From NCBI RefSeq assembly GCF_002563925.1, contig NZ_PDJD01000001.1, positions 724,973 to 788,972 of the forward strand: a stretch of 64,000 bases of DNA, read 5' to 3'. The notes beneath the pieces were generated by a model. The model did no database searches. It was given only the letters and a program-made list of their open reading frames with translations, and was not told the origin of the DNA. Within the stretch, counting starts at the first letter, position 1. The number at the start of each line of letters is the position of its first letter. Origin of the DNA: Serinibacter salmoneus. GTDB lineage: Bacteria > Actinomycetota > Actinomycetes > Actinomycetales > Beutenbergiaceae. The position numbers were made by a program, and so were the translations under genes. Positions 17,085 through 24,794 of this stretch are shown here, one piece after another.

Positions 17085-18019
17085 TGTTGTCGAGAGTTTC
17101 CCTGATGGGCCGTACGCTCTTCGATCGCGCCAACGGCTACCGTGAGGCGCTGATGGACGCCGTGAGATTCGCACGCTTCTCGGGTCCGCCGGACTCCGCT
17201 GTGCCGAACGAACTCGATGACACTGCTCTCGAGACCCAGCTGGTGAAGGACTATCACCGAGTAGAGAAGGGTTTGAGCCTGCGCGAGCCGAAGCGACCGT
17301 TCGGCGCGGCGGTGGAGGCGAGGTTGGCGAGGCTCTTGCCGGCTGGGCTTCAGAGTGACTCGTCTCATGCTGCCGCCGCAGCCGGGCACGGCGTGATTGC
17401 CCTCGATGCCCTCCGGCAGTGGAACGACGAGTCCAGAGTCTCGGACGAAGTCGCCCCGGTTCCCGCCCCGTTCGCGGGAGAGTCTCCGGCGACAGTCAGC
17501 CAGAGGTTCACTTCACGCCGGAGCGTGCGTGACTACGATCTCTCACGTGTGGTCCCGAGCGATGTGCTCGATGCCGCTCTGGACTGCTTCCAGTCAGCAC
17601 CGTCGGTGTGCAATCGCCAGGCCGCACGTCTGCACCTCTACCGAGACCGTGGCATGATCGAGCGGCTCCTTGAGCTCCAGGGTGGTGGCTCAGGATTCTC
17701 CCGCGACGTTCCGTACGTCGCTGTGCTGACAGCTCGACTGTCGCTGTTCTCTGGTGCAGGCGAGCGCAACCAGGCGTGGATCGACGGATCACTCGCTGGA
17801 ATGGCGTTTGTTTCCGGACTGCACGAAATGGGTGTGTCGAGTTGTATGCTTAACTGGTCGAAGCGGAACGTGCACTCCGCGAAATTGCGGAACTTGACTG
17901 ACATCCCTGAGGAGGAGGAGATCATGTGTCTCATCGCCTTCGGGTACGCGCGGGAAGGTGCTCGAGTGGCGCGATCGCCTCGGCGGCGCCGCGATGACGT
18001 GGTGGTCTCCTGGAGATAG
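17084..18019 (+). CDS. Nitroreductase-family flavoprotein in the polysaccharide locus
   Basis: About 311 residues. A helical N-terminal third contains DYHRVEKGLSLREPKRPFG, seen in nitroreductase-like proteins of polysaccharide loci. It is followed by the FMN-binding nitroreductase core: FTSRRSVRDYDLSRVVP (residues about 145-160), SAPSVCNRQAARLHLY, and the C-terminal LHEMGVSSCMLNWS with the closing GYAREGARVARSPRR. The ATG at 17084 overlaps the flippase stop by one base, so it belongs to the same transcript. A redox role in sugar or cofactor modification is an inference. It is the last intact gene before the mobile-element region. Confidence 0.82.
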   Translation: MLSRVSLMGRTLFDRANGYREALMDAVRFARFSGPPDSAVPNELDDTALETQLVKDYHRVEKGLSLREPKRPFGAAVEARLARLLPAGLQSDSSHAAAAAGHGVIALDALRQWNDESRVSDEVAPVPAPFAGESPATVSQRFTSRRSVRDYDLSRVVPSDVLDAALDCFQSAPSVCNRQAARLHLYRDRGMIERLLELQGGGSGFSRDVPYVAVLTARLSLFSGAGERNQAWIDGSLAGMAFVSGLHEMGVSSCMLNWSKRNVHSAKLRNLTDIPEEEEIMCLIAFGYAREGARVARSPRRRRDDVVVSWR

Positions 18020-18143
18020 GCGACTCCAGGTGTGCCGGCAGAGTGATGGCGTCGTCATGGCCTGCCTGGCAGTCAATGTGTTGCGTGAGGTCCCATATGG
18101 CCCCCATGTGCGGAATCCTGTAGTGTATTTCGCCGCAGTAGCC

Positions 18144-18504
18144 AAGATTCAGGCGCGCTAGGGGGTAGTTGGTTGTGTTCCTCGATCACGCTTTGGCCTG
18201 GCCCCATGGCGGGTTCGCGGGTGGCATGTCCTTCGTGATCTCCGGGCTTCTTGATCGCAGGGTTGCTGCTGCGCGTGGGTGAGGGGACGGGGCACATCTC
18301 GTTCCGTGGGTTCCATGCAAACGGATCAAGCGCGTCGTTCCCGCGGCAACGGAGGTACGGCTGGTGACGGTAGTGCAGGGCCACCTGATCTTGCCCGCGT
18401 CCAGAGCGCATTCCGTGACGTGGGATGCGGTGTGGTCCTTCCTGTTCGGACAGAAATGGAACATGGCCCTCGAGGCACTGGGTACTTCGGGCGGGGGCTT
18501 GTGA
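18144..18504 (+). pseudogene. Remnant of an OafA-type (family 3) sugar O-acyltransferase
   Basis: Pieces of the N-terminal third of a membrane acyltransferase are readable across at least three frame changes. KIQA (from 18144) matches the family start. DHALAWPHGGFAGGMSFVISG (from about 18184) matches the His-containing first helix and the FFVISGFLI segment. GTGHISFRGFHA (about 18284) and KRIKRVVPA followed by LVTVVQGHLILPASRA (about 18319) match the basic RRARRLLPA region. A final GTGYF-like end lies near 18481. Two in-frame stops fall between the pieces. The gene is cut about 20 bases before an ISL3 insertion. It probably once acylated the polysaccharide made by the adjacent locus. Confidence 0.72.
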
Positions 18505-18506
18505 AC

Positions 18507-18522
18507 TCCTGCGGGTAGGGGT
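18507..18522 (+). repeat. Left arm of a 16-bp perfect inverted repeat split by the ISL3 insertion
   Basis: TCCTGCGGGTAGGGGT here pairs exactly with ACCCCTACCCGCAGGA at 21475-21490. With the IS removed the arms are 14 bases apart, forming a strong hairpin that may have ended transcription of the truncated acyltransferase or belonged to an older element end. The ISL3 copy entered at the arm/loop boundary. Confidence 0.75.
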
Positions 18523-18527
18523 TTGAC
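18520..18527. repeat. Target duplication GGTTTGAC of the outer ISL3 element, left copy
   Basis: The same eight bases recur at 21458-21465 immediately after the right end. Eight base pairs is the ISL3-family duplication length. Confidence 0.9.
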
Positions 18528-18941
18528 GGCTCTTCGGACATCCGGTGGGGAGTAAGGGTGTCGGCGCGGTAGTCCGGGGGTAGGGGTCGAGGTCCCCGAT
18601 GATCAGTAGCGACCAAGCAACTGTTCGTTCCGGAGACCTCGACGTTGACCAACGCTACGGGGTGCCCTGCGGCACCCGCGACCACGGATCCATGCTCGCG
18701 CTGTGACGTGCTGCTCGGCTTGCCGGGCGTGCAGGTCGAGGCGGTGGAGCGCGAGGCGGACCTGCTCGCGGTGACGGTCTCGACGCCGTGGCGTCTGATG
18801 GGCTGTCCCGACTGCGGTGTCGTGGCTGCGAGCCGCGGCCGTCGGATGCGGCGCCTCCACGATGTTCCCCACGCCGGGGCACGTGTGGAACTGCTCTGGC
18901 GGCAACGATTGTGGCGCTGCCCTGATCCGGGGTGCCCGCGC

Positions 18942-18949
18942 GGAATGTT
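18942..18949. repeat. Target duplication GGAATGTT of the inner ISL3 element, left copy
   Basis: Repeated exactly at 20411-20418 on the other side of element B. It falls inside the transposase codons of element A. Confidence 0.92.
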
Positions 18950-20410
18950 GGCTCTTCGGACATCCGGTGGGGGTCAGGGGGTGAGTCCGCCGGCGGCGAG
19001 GAGCATGCGTAGGCGGTAGTTGTCGCGGTTGCGGTAGCCGCGGGCGAGGCGGCGTGCGAGCTCGACGATCCCGTTCACGGCTTCGGTGCCGCCGTTGTTC
19101 GCGCGGCCGGTGGTGAAGTAGGCCAGGAACGCCTCGCGCCATTTGCGTAGCGTGCGGCCCAGGCGCGCGATCTCCGGGATCGGGCAGGTGTGGAACGTGG
19201 CCAGGATCTTCTCGGCCAGTGCCCGGCCGTGGGTGGTGTCCCTGGCCTGGTAGGCGGCTCGGAGGTCCTGGGCGCAGCGCCAGGCGATGTAGACGGCTTC
19301 GTGGGCGGGGTCGGCCTCGATCGCGGCCGCGAGGCGGTTCAGCTGCTTGTCGGTGAGGTTCTCTGCCCCGGCTCGCAGCAGGCGCTGGATGCCGTAGAGC
19401 GGGTCGCCCTTGCGGCCTCGATGCCCGGTGGTGTCTTGCTGGACCCTTCGTCGGACTTCGTCCACGGCCTGGGTGCCGAGCTTCACGACGTGGAAGGCGT
19501 CCAGGACCGCGACGGCGTCGGCGAGCTCGTCATCGATCGCGCTCTTGTAGCCCCCGAACGGATCCAGTGCCGCGATCTGGATCCCGGACCGGAAGACCTC
19601 TCCGCGCCCGGTGAGCCAGTCGGCGTAGGCCTTCTTCGACCGTCCTGGCACCAGGTCCAGCAGTCGGGCGTGGAGGCGGCCCTTCTCGTCGCGGGTCAGG
19701 TCGACCATCCCGGTCAGCTCCTTGGGTCCCTTCCTACGGGGGTCGCCGTGGTGCCAGATGTGTTCATCGACCCCGAGCGAGGTGACCCCGGCGAACCGGG
19801 ACTCATCAGCGTCCAGCCGCTCCAGTTCGGGTCTGATCGCGCGCCAGGCCGTCTTCCACGCGATCCCGAGCTGGCGTCCCAGCCCGCTGATCGTGGCGTG
19901 CTCACGCCGTAGCTGATCGATCGCCCACCCGATCGCGCGAGTCGTGACCGATCCCCGCGCCGCGACCAGGCCCGGGACCTGCTCGCTGAACATTCCGCGC
20001 GGGCACCCCGGATCAGGGCAGCGCCACAATCGTTGCCGCCAGAGCAGTTCCACACGTGCCCCGGCGTGGGGAACATCGTGGAGGCGCCGCATCCGACGGC
20101 CGCGGCTCGCAGCCACGACACCGCAGTCGGGACAGCCCATCAGACGCCACGGCGTCGAGACCGTCACCGCGAGCAGGTCCGCCTCGCGCTCCACCGCCTC
20201 GACCTGCACGCCCGGCAAGCCGAGCAGCACGTCACAGCGCGAGCATGGATCCGTGGTCGCGGGTGCCGCAGGGCACCCCGTAGCGTTGGTCAACGTCGAG
20301 GTCTCCGGAACGAACAGTTGCTTGGTCGCTACTGATCATCGGGGACCTCGACCCCTACCCCCGGACTACCGCGCCGACACCCTTACTCCCCACCGGATGT
20401 CCGAAGAGCC
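18950..20410 (-). mobile_element. ISL3-family element B, complete, inserted into element A
   Basis: 1461 bp with about 23-bp terminal inverted repeats beginning GGCTCTTCGGACATCCGG, opposite in orientation to the host copy. All parts that can be compared by eye look the same as element A, so the insertion is recent and the element was active. One transposase gene fills most of it, with about 115 bp of non-coding sequence before the start codon. Confidence 0.95.
18974..20293 (-). CDS. tnpA: ISL3-family transposase (intact)
   Basis: 439 residues, TTG start at 20293. The N-terminal head has zinc-binding-type cysteine pairs: CSRC near residue 17, CPDCG near 54 and CPDPGC near 94. Then come a basic helix-turn-helix part (LRREHATISGLGRQLGIAWKTAWRAI) and the DDE catalytic domain with aspartates in SLGVDEHIWHHGD and IAALDPFGGYK, and the glutamate in GGTEAVNGIVELARRLARGY near the C-terminus. 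It catalyses cut-and-paste movement of the element and could act in trans on element A. The cysteine head is also encoded, truncated, in element A. Confidence 0.95.
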   Translation of the reverse strand: MTNATGCPAAPATTDPCSRCDVLLGLPGVQVEAVEREADLLAVTVSTPWRLMGCPDCGVVAASRGRRMRRLHDVPHAGARVELLWRQRLWRCPDPGCPRGMFSEQVPGLVAARGSVTTRAIGWAIDQLRREHATISGLGRQLGIAWKTAWRAIRPELERLDADESRFAGVTSLGVDEHIWHHGDPRRKGPKELTGMVDLTRDEKGRLHARLLDLVPGRSKKAYADWLTGRGEVFRSGIQIAALDPFGGYKSAIDDELADAVAVLDAFHVVKLGTQAVDEVRRRVQQDTTGHRGRKGDPLYGIQRLLRAGAENLTDKQLNRLAAAIEADPAHEAVYIAWRCAQDLRAAYQARDTTHGRALAEKILATFHTCPIPEIARLGRTLRKWREAFLAYFTTGRANNGGTEAVNGIVELARRLARGYRNRDNYRLRMLLAAGGLTP

Positions 20411-20418
20411 GGAATGTT
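20411..20418. repeat. Target duplication GGAATGTT of the inner element, right copy
   Basis: Matches 18942-18949 exactly and restores the reading frame of element A's transposase when one copy is removed. Confidence 0.92.
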
Positions 20419-21457
20419 CAGCGAGCAGGTCCCGGGCCTGGTCGCGGCGCGGGGATCGGTCACGACTCGCGCGATCGGGTGGGCGATCGATCAGCTACGG
20501 CGTGAGCACGCCACGATCAGCGGGCTGGGACGCCAGCTCGGGATCGCGTGGAAGACGGCCTGGCGCGCGATCAGACCCGAACTGGAGCGGCTGGACGCTG
20601 ATGAGTCCCGGTTCGCCGGGGTCACCTCGCTCGGGGTCGATGAACACATCTGGCACCACGGCGACCCCCGTAGGAAGGGACCCAAGGAGCTGACCGGGAT
20701 GGTCGACCTGACCCGCGACGAGAAGGGCCGCCTCCACGCCCGACTGCTGGACCTGGTGCCAGGACGGTCGAAGAAGGCCTACGCCGACTGGCTCACCGGG
20801 CGCGGAGAGGTCTTCCGGTCCGGGATCCAGATCGCGGCACTGGATCCGTTCGGGGGCTACAAGAGCGCGATCGATGACGAGCTCGCCGACGCCGTCGCGG
20901 TCCTGGACGCCTTCCACGTCGTGAAGCTCGGCACCCAGGCCGTGGACGAAGTCCGACGAAGGGTCCAGCAAGACACCACCGGGCATCGAGGCCGCAAGGG
21001 CGACCCGCTCTACGGCATCCAGCGCCTGCTGCGAGCCGGGGCAGAGAACCTCACCGACAAGCAGCTGAACCGCCTCGCGGCCGCGATCGAGGCCGACCCC
21101 GCCCACGAAGCCGTCTACATCGCCTGGCGCTGCGCCCAGGACCTCCGAGCCGCCTACCAGGCCAGGGACACCACCCACGGCCGGGCACTGGCCGAGAAGA
21201 TCCTGGCCACGTTCCACACCTGCCCGATCCCGGAGATCGCGCGCCTGGGCCGCACGCTACGCAAATGGCGCGAGGCGTTCCTGGCCTACTTCACCACCGG
21301 CCGCGCGAACAACGGCGGCACCGAAGCCGTGAACGGGATCGTCGAGCTCGCACGCCGCCTCGCCCGCGGCTACCGCAACCGCGACAACTACCGCCTACGC
21401 ATGCTCCTCGCCGCCGGCGGACTCACCCCCTGACCCCCACCGGATGTCCGAAGAGCC

Positions 21458-21465
21458 GGTTTGAC
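21458..21465. repeat. Target duplication GGTTTGAC of the outer element, right copy
   Basis: Matches 18520-18527. It is followed by the rest of the hairpin loop and the right arm at 21475-21490. Confidence 0.9.
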
Positions 21466-21504
21466 GGGGATTGCACCCCTACCCGCAGGAAGTGACAATC
21501 CCGC

Positions 21505-22310
21505 GTGAAGCGCCGCGGGTTCGACGAACACATCGGGCACCACGGTGACCTCGGGAGGAAGGGTCCGAAGGAGTTGACGGGCATGACCTCTCCCGCGATG
21601 AGCAAGGACGAGTGCACGCCCGACTGCGGGACCTGGTCCCGGGCCGATCCGAGAACGCCTATGTGGACTGGCTCACCGCCCGCGGCGACGCCTTCCGCAA
21701 GAACTACACCGTGGCAGCACAGGACCCGTTCGGAGGCTACAAGGCGCTGTTGCGGTCCTGGCCGCCTTCCACGTCGTCAAGTCCTGTACCCAGGTCGTGG
21801 ACGAGGTCCGACGCCGCGTGCAGCAGGCCACTCTGGGCCACCGCGGCCGCAAGGGTGATCCCTCTACGGCATCCACACGATCTTGCGGGCCGGGGCGGCG
21901 GACCTCACCGCCAAGCAGCGGACCGCCTCGCCACCGCGATCGAGGCCACCCCGTCCACGAGGAGGTCTACACGGCCCGGCGCTGCGCCCAGGACCTCTGA
22001 ACTTTCTCCCGTGACAAGGAGACGGCAGCGGGCAAGGGGCGGGCGGAGATGATCCTGGACTCCTTCCACACCTGCCCCACCCCCGCGGTCGCCCGCCTCA
22101 TGCGGACCCTCAGGCGCTGGCGCGAGGCGTTCCTGGCCTACTTCACCACCTGCAGGGCGAACAACGGACCCACCGGGGCGGTGAATGGCATCAGCGAGCT
22201 CCACCGCCGCATCTCCTACAGCTACCGCAACCGCGACAACTATCGCGTCCGCATGGTCCTCGCCGCAATCGGACTCACCCCCTGAGCCCCACCAGATCGA
22301 CGTGATGGAA
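21505..22310 (+). pseudogene. Decayed ISL3-family transposase (third copy)
   Basis: A diverged relative of the transposase in elements A and B. It begins within the DDE domain (GFDEHIGHHGDLGRKGPKELTG) and continues in shifting frames: ARLRDLVPGRSENAYVDWL from about 21617, DEVRRRVQQATLGHRGRKGD from about 21798, and an uninterrupted C-terminal piece 22049-22285 with YFTTCRANNGPTGAVNGI and NRDNYRVRMVLAAIGLTP. At least three frameshifts and a missing first half make it inactive. After its stop the CCCCACCAGATCGACG stretch resembles a worn terminal repeat. It is older than elements A and B. Confidence 0.88.
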
Positions 22311-22321
22311 TTGCCTCGGGC

Positions 22322-22918
22322 TCAAGAGGACGAGACATCAACCGGGGGAGGCTCCAGTTCGTTGATGACGATGTCGGTCGTGGTGACGCGTGCAAACTTG
22401 CCGCCGTGAAGGTTGGTGGCGGTCGTCTGCATGAGGGTGGTGGCGCTTGTGACACTTCGGTCCGGGCCCGCGAGGTCGAAGGTGCGGGTCGCGTCGAGGG
22501 GCACGATCACGTCAAAGCCGAGGTTGCCACCGATGCGTGCCGTGGTCTCAACGCACATGTTCGTCTGGATTCCGCACATCACCAGTTGCTCTGCGCCTTC
22601 GGCGCGCAACCACCGCTCGAGGTCGGGAGTTCCGTGGAACGCAGAGTTCACGGTCTTGGTGACGAACAGGGCTGCGGGGGCAGCGGCGACCGGATCGATG
22701 AGTGCGTTGCCGGGATGGCTGCGATGAAGCGACGAGTCAACCTTGACGCTGGCGTGGCGAACAACCACGATCGGCAGCGAGCGCTCGGTCCAGGCCCCGA
22801 TGAGACGGGTGACGTTGCGCTGGCAGCCTTCTCGGTTGGTCGTTGGCCCCCAACTTGGGTCATCGAACCCCTTCTGCATGTCGATGACGATGAGTGTTGT
22901 GCGAGTGCTGGCTTTCAT
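22322..22918 (-). CDS. Isochorismatase-family cysteine hydrolase
   Basis: 198-residue amidohydrolase of the nicotinamidase/isochorismatase fold. The catalytic triad can be read as Asp in LIVIDMQKGF (about residue 13), Lys in FVTKTVNSAFHG (about 87) and Cys in CGIQTNMCVETTARIGG (about 120). The cis-peptide region before the cysteine is also present. AGGAG directly precedes ATG 22918. It is divergent from a GlxA-type regulator with only 70 bases between them, a common arrangement for a regulator and its target. The substrate cannot be named; nicotinamide, N-carbamoyl compounds or isochorismate are all used by relatives. Confidence 0.85.
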   Translation of the reverse strand: MKASTRTTLIVIDMQKGFDDPSWGPTTNREGCQRNVTRLIGAWTERSLPIVVVRHASVKVDSSLHRSHPGNALIDPVAAAPAALFVTKTVNSAFHGTPDLERWLRAEGAEQLVMCGIQTNMCVETTARIGGNLGFDVIVPLDATRTFDLAGPDRSVTSATTLMQTTATNLHGGKFARVTTTDIVINELEPPPVDVSSS

Positions 22919-22976
22919 GCTCCTACCTCACCAAGCAGGGCACGACCTCGGGAGTGGCAGGAGTGACGTAGATCGA

Positions 22977-22982
22977 TAAGAT
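22977..22982 (+). promoter_or_regulatory. -10 box TAAGAT, leaderless start of the GlxA-type regulator
   Basis: TAAGAT is followed by six bases and the ATG at 22989. It lies in the 70-base divergent gap, where any operator for both genes must also lie. Confidence 0.5.
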
Positions 22983-22988
22983 TGCGCC

Positions 22989-23939
22989 ATGACTGTCGTT
23001 GGTGTCCTGATTGGCCCCGGGCGACGCGCGTTCGATATCGCGGCGGTCAGAGAGGTCTATGGCGATCGCACCGACAGGGGGCTACCGTGCGCGGAGGTAC
23101 GGCTTCTCGCCGCGGCATCCGTCACGGACCTTGACGGGGTCCAGTCCTTGCGGCGCACCCATCCTCTCGACGCGGTCGCCGGGCTCGATCTGCTCATCGT
23201 GCCTGGGAGCGATGATCCACTCCTCGAGCCGGCCACGATCGAGGTCGAGACTGTCGCCGGCGCGGCCGACGCCAGTGTGCCCATCGCCTCGTTGTGCACT
23301 GGGGCGTTCACGCTGGCGACCGCAGGCTTGCTCGAGGGCCGCGAGGCGACGACGCATTGGCGTTTCGCTGCACAGCTCGCCCGCAGATTCCCCAAGGTCA
23401 AGGTGCGCGAGCGCGACCTCTACTGCGGTGGTGATGGTGTCTGGACGTCCGCGGGGGTCACGGCCGGAATCGATCTGCTCCTCCACCTTGTCCGCCTGGA
23501 TTGGGGCGCGGAGGCCGCCGAGATCGTCGCGCGGTCGATGGTCACTCCGGTCTTCCGACCGGGTTCACAGGCGCAGTATGCCGATACCGTGATGCCGAGG
23601 ACGACGGCGCCGAGCGTCGAGCGATTGCAGCTTCTCGTGAGCGCTGACCTTCGCCGTCCATGGCCTGTCGTGGACCTGGCCGGAGCCTGCGCGATGTCGC
23701 CGCGCACGTTCCACCGCTGGTTCGCTGACCGAGTCGGAACGACACCGCTGACCTGGCTCAACGACCTCCGCGTACGGGAGGCACAGCGACTCCTCGAACA
23801 GACCGGACTCTCGGTCCTCGAAGTCGCCAATGCTGTGGGGTACGCCAGCGACGATCTGCTGCGAAAGCACTTCGGTCAACGGCTCGGCATCAGCCCGACA
23901 GGGCACCGGGCCGCGTTCCGCCGCACAACGCCGAGATAG
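22989..23939 (+). CDS. GlxA-family transcriptional regulator (DJ-1/PfpI plus AraC domains)
   Basis: 316 residues. Residues about 1-190 form a class I glutamine-amidotransferase-like/DJ-1 domain with LIVPGSDDP and SIASLCTGAF-type nucleophile elbow (read here as ASLCTGAFTLA). Residues about 205-316 form an AraC-type double helix-turn-helix: DLAGACAMSPRTFHRWFADRVGTTPLTWLNDLRV and then LSVLEVANAVGYASDDLLRKHF. It likely controls the divergent isochorismatase gene and responds to a small molecule bound in the first domain. Its stop codon abuts an IS110 remnant, so the pair sits as a small island between insertion-sequence debris. Confidence 0.88.
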   Translation: MTVVGVLIGPGRRAFDIAAVREVYGDRTDRGLPCAEVRLLAAASVTDLDGVQSLRRTHPLDAVAGLDLLIVPGSDDPLLEPATIEVETVAGAADASVPIASLCTGAFTLATAGLLEGREATTHWRFAAQLARRFPKVKVRERDLYCGGDGVWTSAGVTAGIDLLLHLVRLDWGAEAAEIVARSMVTPVFRPGSQAQYADTVMPRTTAPSVERLQLLVSADLRRPWPVVDLAGACAMSPRTFHRWFADRVGTTPLTWLNDLRVREAQRLLEQTGLSVLEVANAVGYASDDLLRKHFGQRLGISPTGHRAAFRRTTPR

Positions 23940-24299
23940 CCCTCACACCCTCGTAGTCTGCGGCGATGCGCCGTGCGCCCAAAGGGTCGGACTTGCCGAT
24001 CCCGTGGTTGTCCTTGGCGCTCATCCGCGCGGCCTCGACGACCCGGTAGCCCGCCGTCGTGACCGCGCGGGCCAGTTGGACCCGTAGGAGGCGGAGCACT
24101 CGATCACCCACAGCGCTTCGAGGTCGCTGCCGGTGCAGCGCCCCACCCAATCGAGCGCACGGGCCATCCCCGAGCTCGTGGCGGGGAACTCGGCGTCGAC
24201 GACCTCGCCGTGAGGCGTCCCCAAGATCGACAGGGCGTGGTTGCGGGCGTGGGTGTCCACGCCGATGGCGATTGGGTGGTTGTGCGCGAGGATGGTCAC
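23935..24299 (-). pseudogene. IS110-family transposase fragment
   Basis: N-terminal RuvC-like DEDD domain of an IS110 transposase: IAIGVDTHARNHALSI with the first aspartate, then ALDWVGRCTGSDLEALWVIECSASYG with the glutamate, to about 24085. A frame change follows and the same protein continues as TAGYRVVEAARMSAKDNHGIGKSDPLGARRIAADYEGVRAI with the later aspartate, ending at the stop of the GlxA gene. Only about 120 of some 350-400 residues remain; the serine-containing C-terminal domain is absent. The cut end coincides with the regulator gene. Confidence 0.85.
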
Positions 24300-24620
24300 A
24301 GCGGCTCAGGTCCTTCCTCTTCCGGGGCAACGGTCCGGCCACGAAGGGCGGCGCTGGCCCAGGGAGGAGTCACCACCGGACAGGACTGTGAATGAGTCCC
24401 AACGCCCGCGCGCGGGGCTGGACAACCTTCTGATCAGGTCACCGAGATGGGCCGAGGACAGCGCCGGCCACCCCACCGAGGCGGACACGTCGCTACCAAG
24501 GCACTCGCGAGCGCGGCCAGTCAGACACGGAGTCACGCCTCGAAAGGACAGCCGGGACCATCCTCAGCAGCGGGCCCCAGACCAGCCACCTGAAGACCTA
24601 CAGTCAAGCACGTCGAGGTC
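24300..24620. other. Non-coding debris upstream of the IS110 remnant
   Basis: No convincing gene. In IS110-group elements the non-coding end upstream of the transposase encodes the bridge RNA, so part of that end may persist here. I could not define its boundary or a fold. Confidence 0.3.
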
Positions 24621-24720
24621 TTCCTGGAAACTGGATCAGTAAGTTGGCGCTTCTGATCCTCGGCGTATGCCCCACTCACCGCGCCGAACCCCTCACTCCC
24701 CACCAGAACGACGAAGAGCC
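24620..24720 (-). repeat. Isolated, diverged ISL3 element end
   Basis: Read on the minus strand, 24720 downward starts GGCTCTTCGTCGTTCTGG, then TGGGGAGTG, matching the 5' end of the ISL3 elements above with several changes. The stretch up to about 24630 still resembles the leader before their transposase gene (CTGATCCTCGG against CTGATCATCGG). The transposase body is gone. The changed tip (TTCGTCG) also fits the worn right end near 22300, so both may come from one subtype. Confidence 0.6.
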
Positions 24721-24794
24721 CCTTTGTGGGCCACGTTCGGCGGCGATGCTGCCAGGGTATCCGTAGCGCGCACAACGCCACGAGCAGGGCTCGG

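Larger units (their letters stand above)
18645..21433 (+). pseudogene. ISL3 transposase of element A, disrupted by element B
   Basis: The N-terminal 101 codons (TTG start at 18645) run to 18949. The rest resumes at 20419 and ends at 21433, which would rebuild a 439-residue protein identical in length to that of the inner copy. As it stands the 5' piece reads through into the inner element for about 20 residues and stops. The 3' piece keeps an open 339-residue frame from ATG 20414. It contains the DDE core (GVDEHIWHHGD, ALDPFGGYK, GGTEAVNGI) but lacks the cysteine-rich DNA-binding head, so it is probably inactive alone. Confidence 0.9.
18528..21457 (+). mobile_element. ISL3-family element A, interrupted by element B
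   Basis: Outer copy. It starts GGCTCTTCGGACATCCGG and ends with the inverted complement at 21457; the terminal repeats match for about 23 bases. Removing the inserted copy and one 8-bp duplication leaves 422 + 1039 = 1461 bp, exactly the length of the inserted element. It is flanked by GGTTTGAC on both sides. The GGCTCTTC tip and 8-bp duplication are typical of ISL3. It lies between the acyltransferase remnant and an older decayed ISL3 copy. Confidence 0.92.

Noticed and set aside
18645..19019. Stand-alone 124-residue cysteine-rich protein
   Set aside because: It is the 5' end of the interrupted ISL3 transposase running into the inserted copy.
19190..19912. 240-residue plus-strand frame in element B, with its mirror at 20495-21217
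   Set aside because: Antisense shadow of the transposase; appears twice because the element does.
24306..24536. 76-codon minus-strand frame
   Set aside because: No ribosome site or similarity; lies in IS debris.
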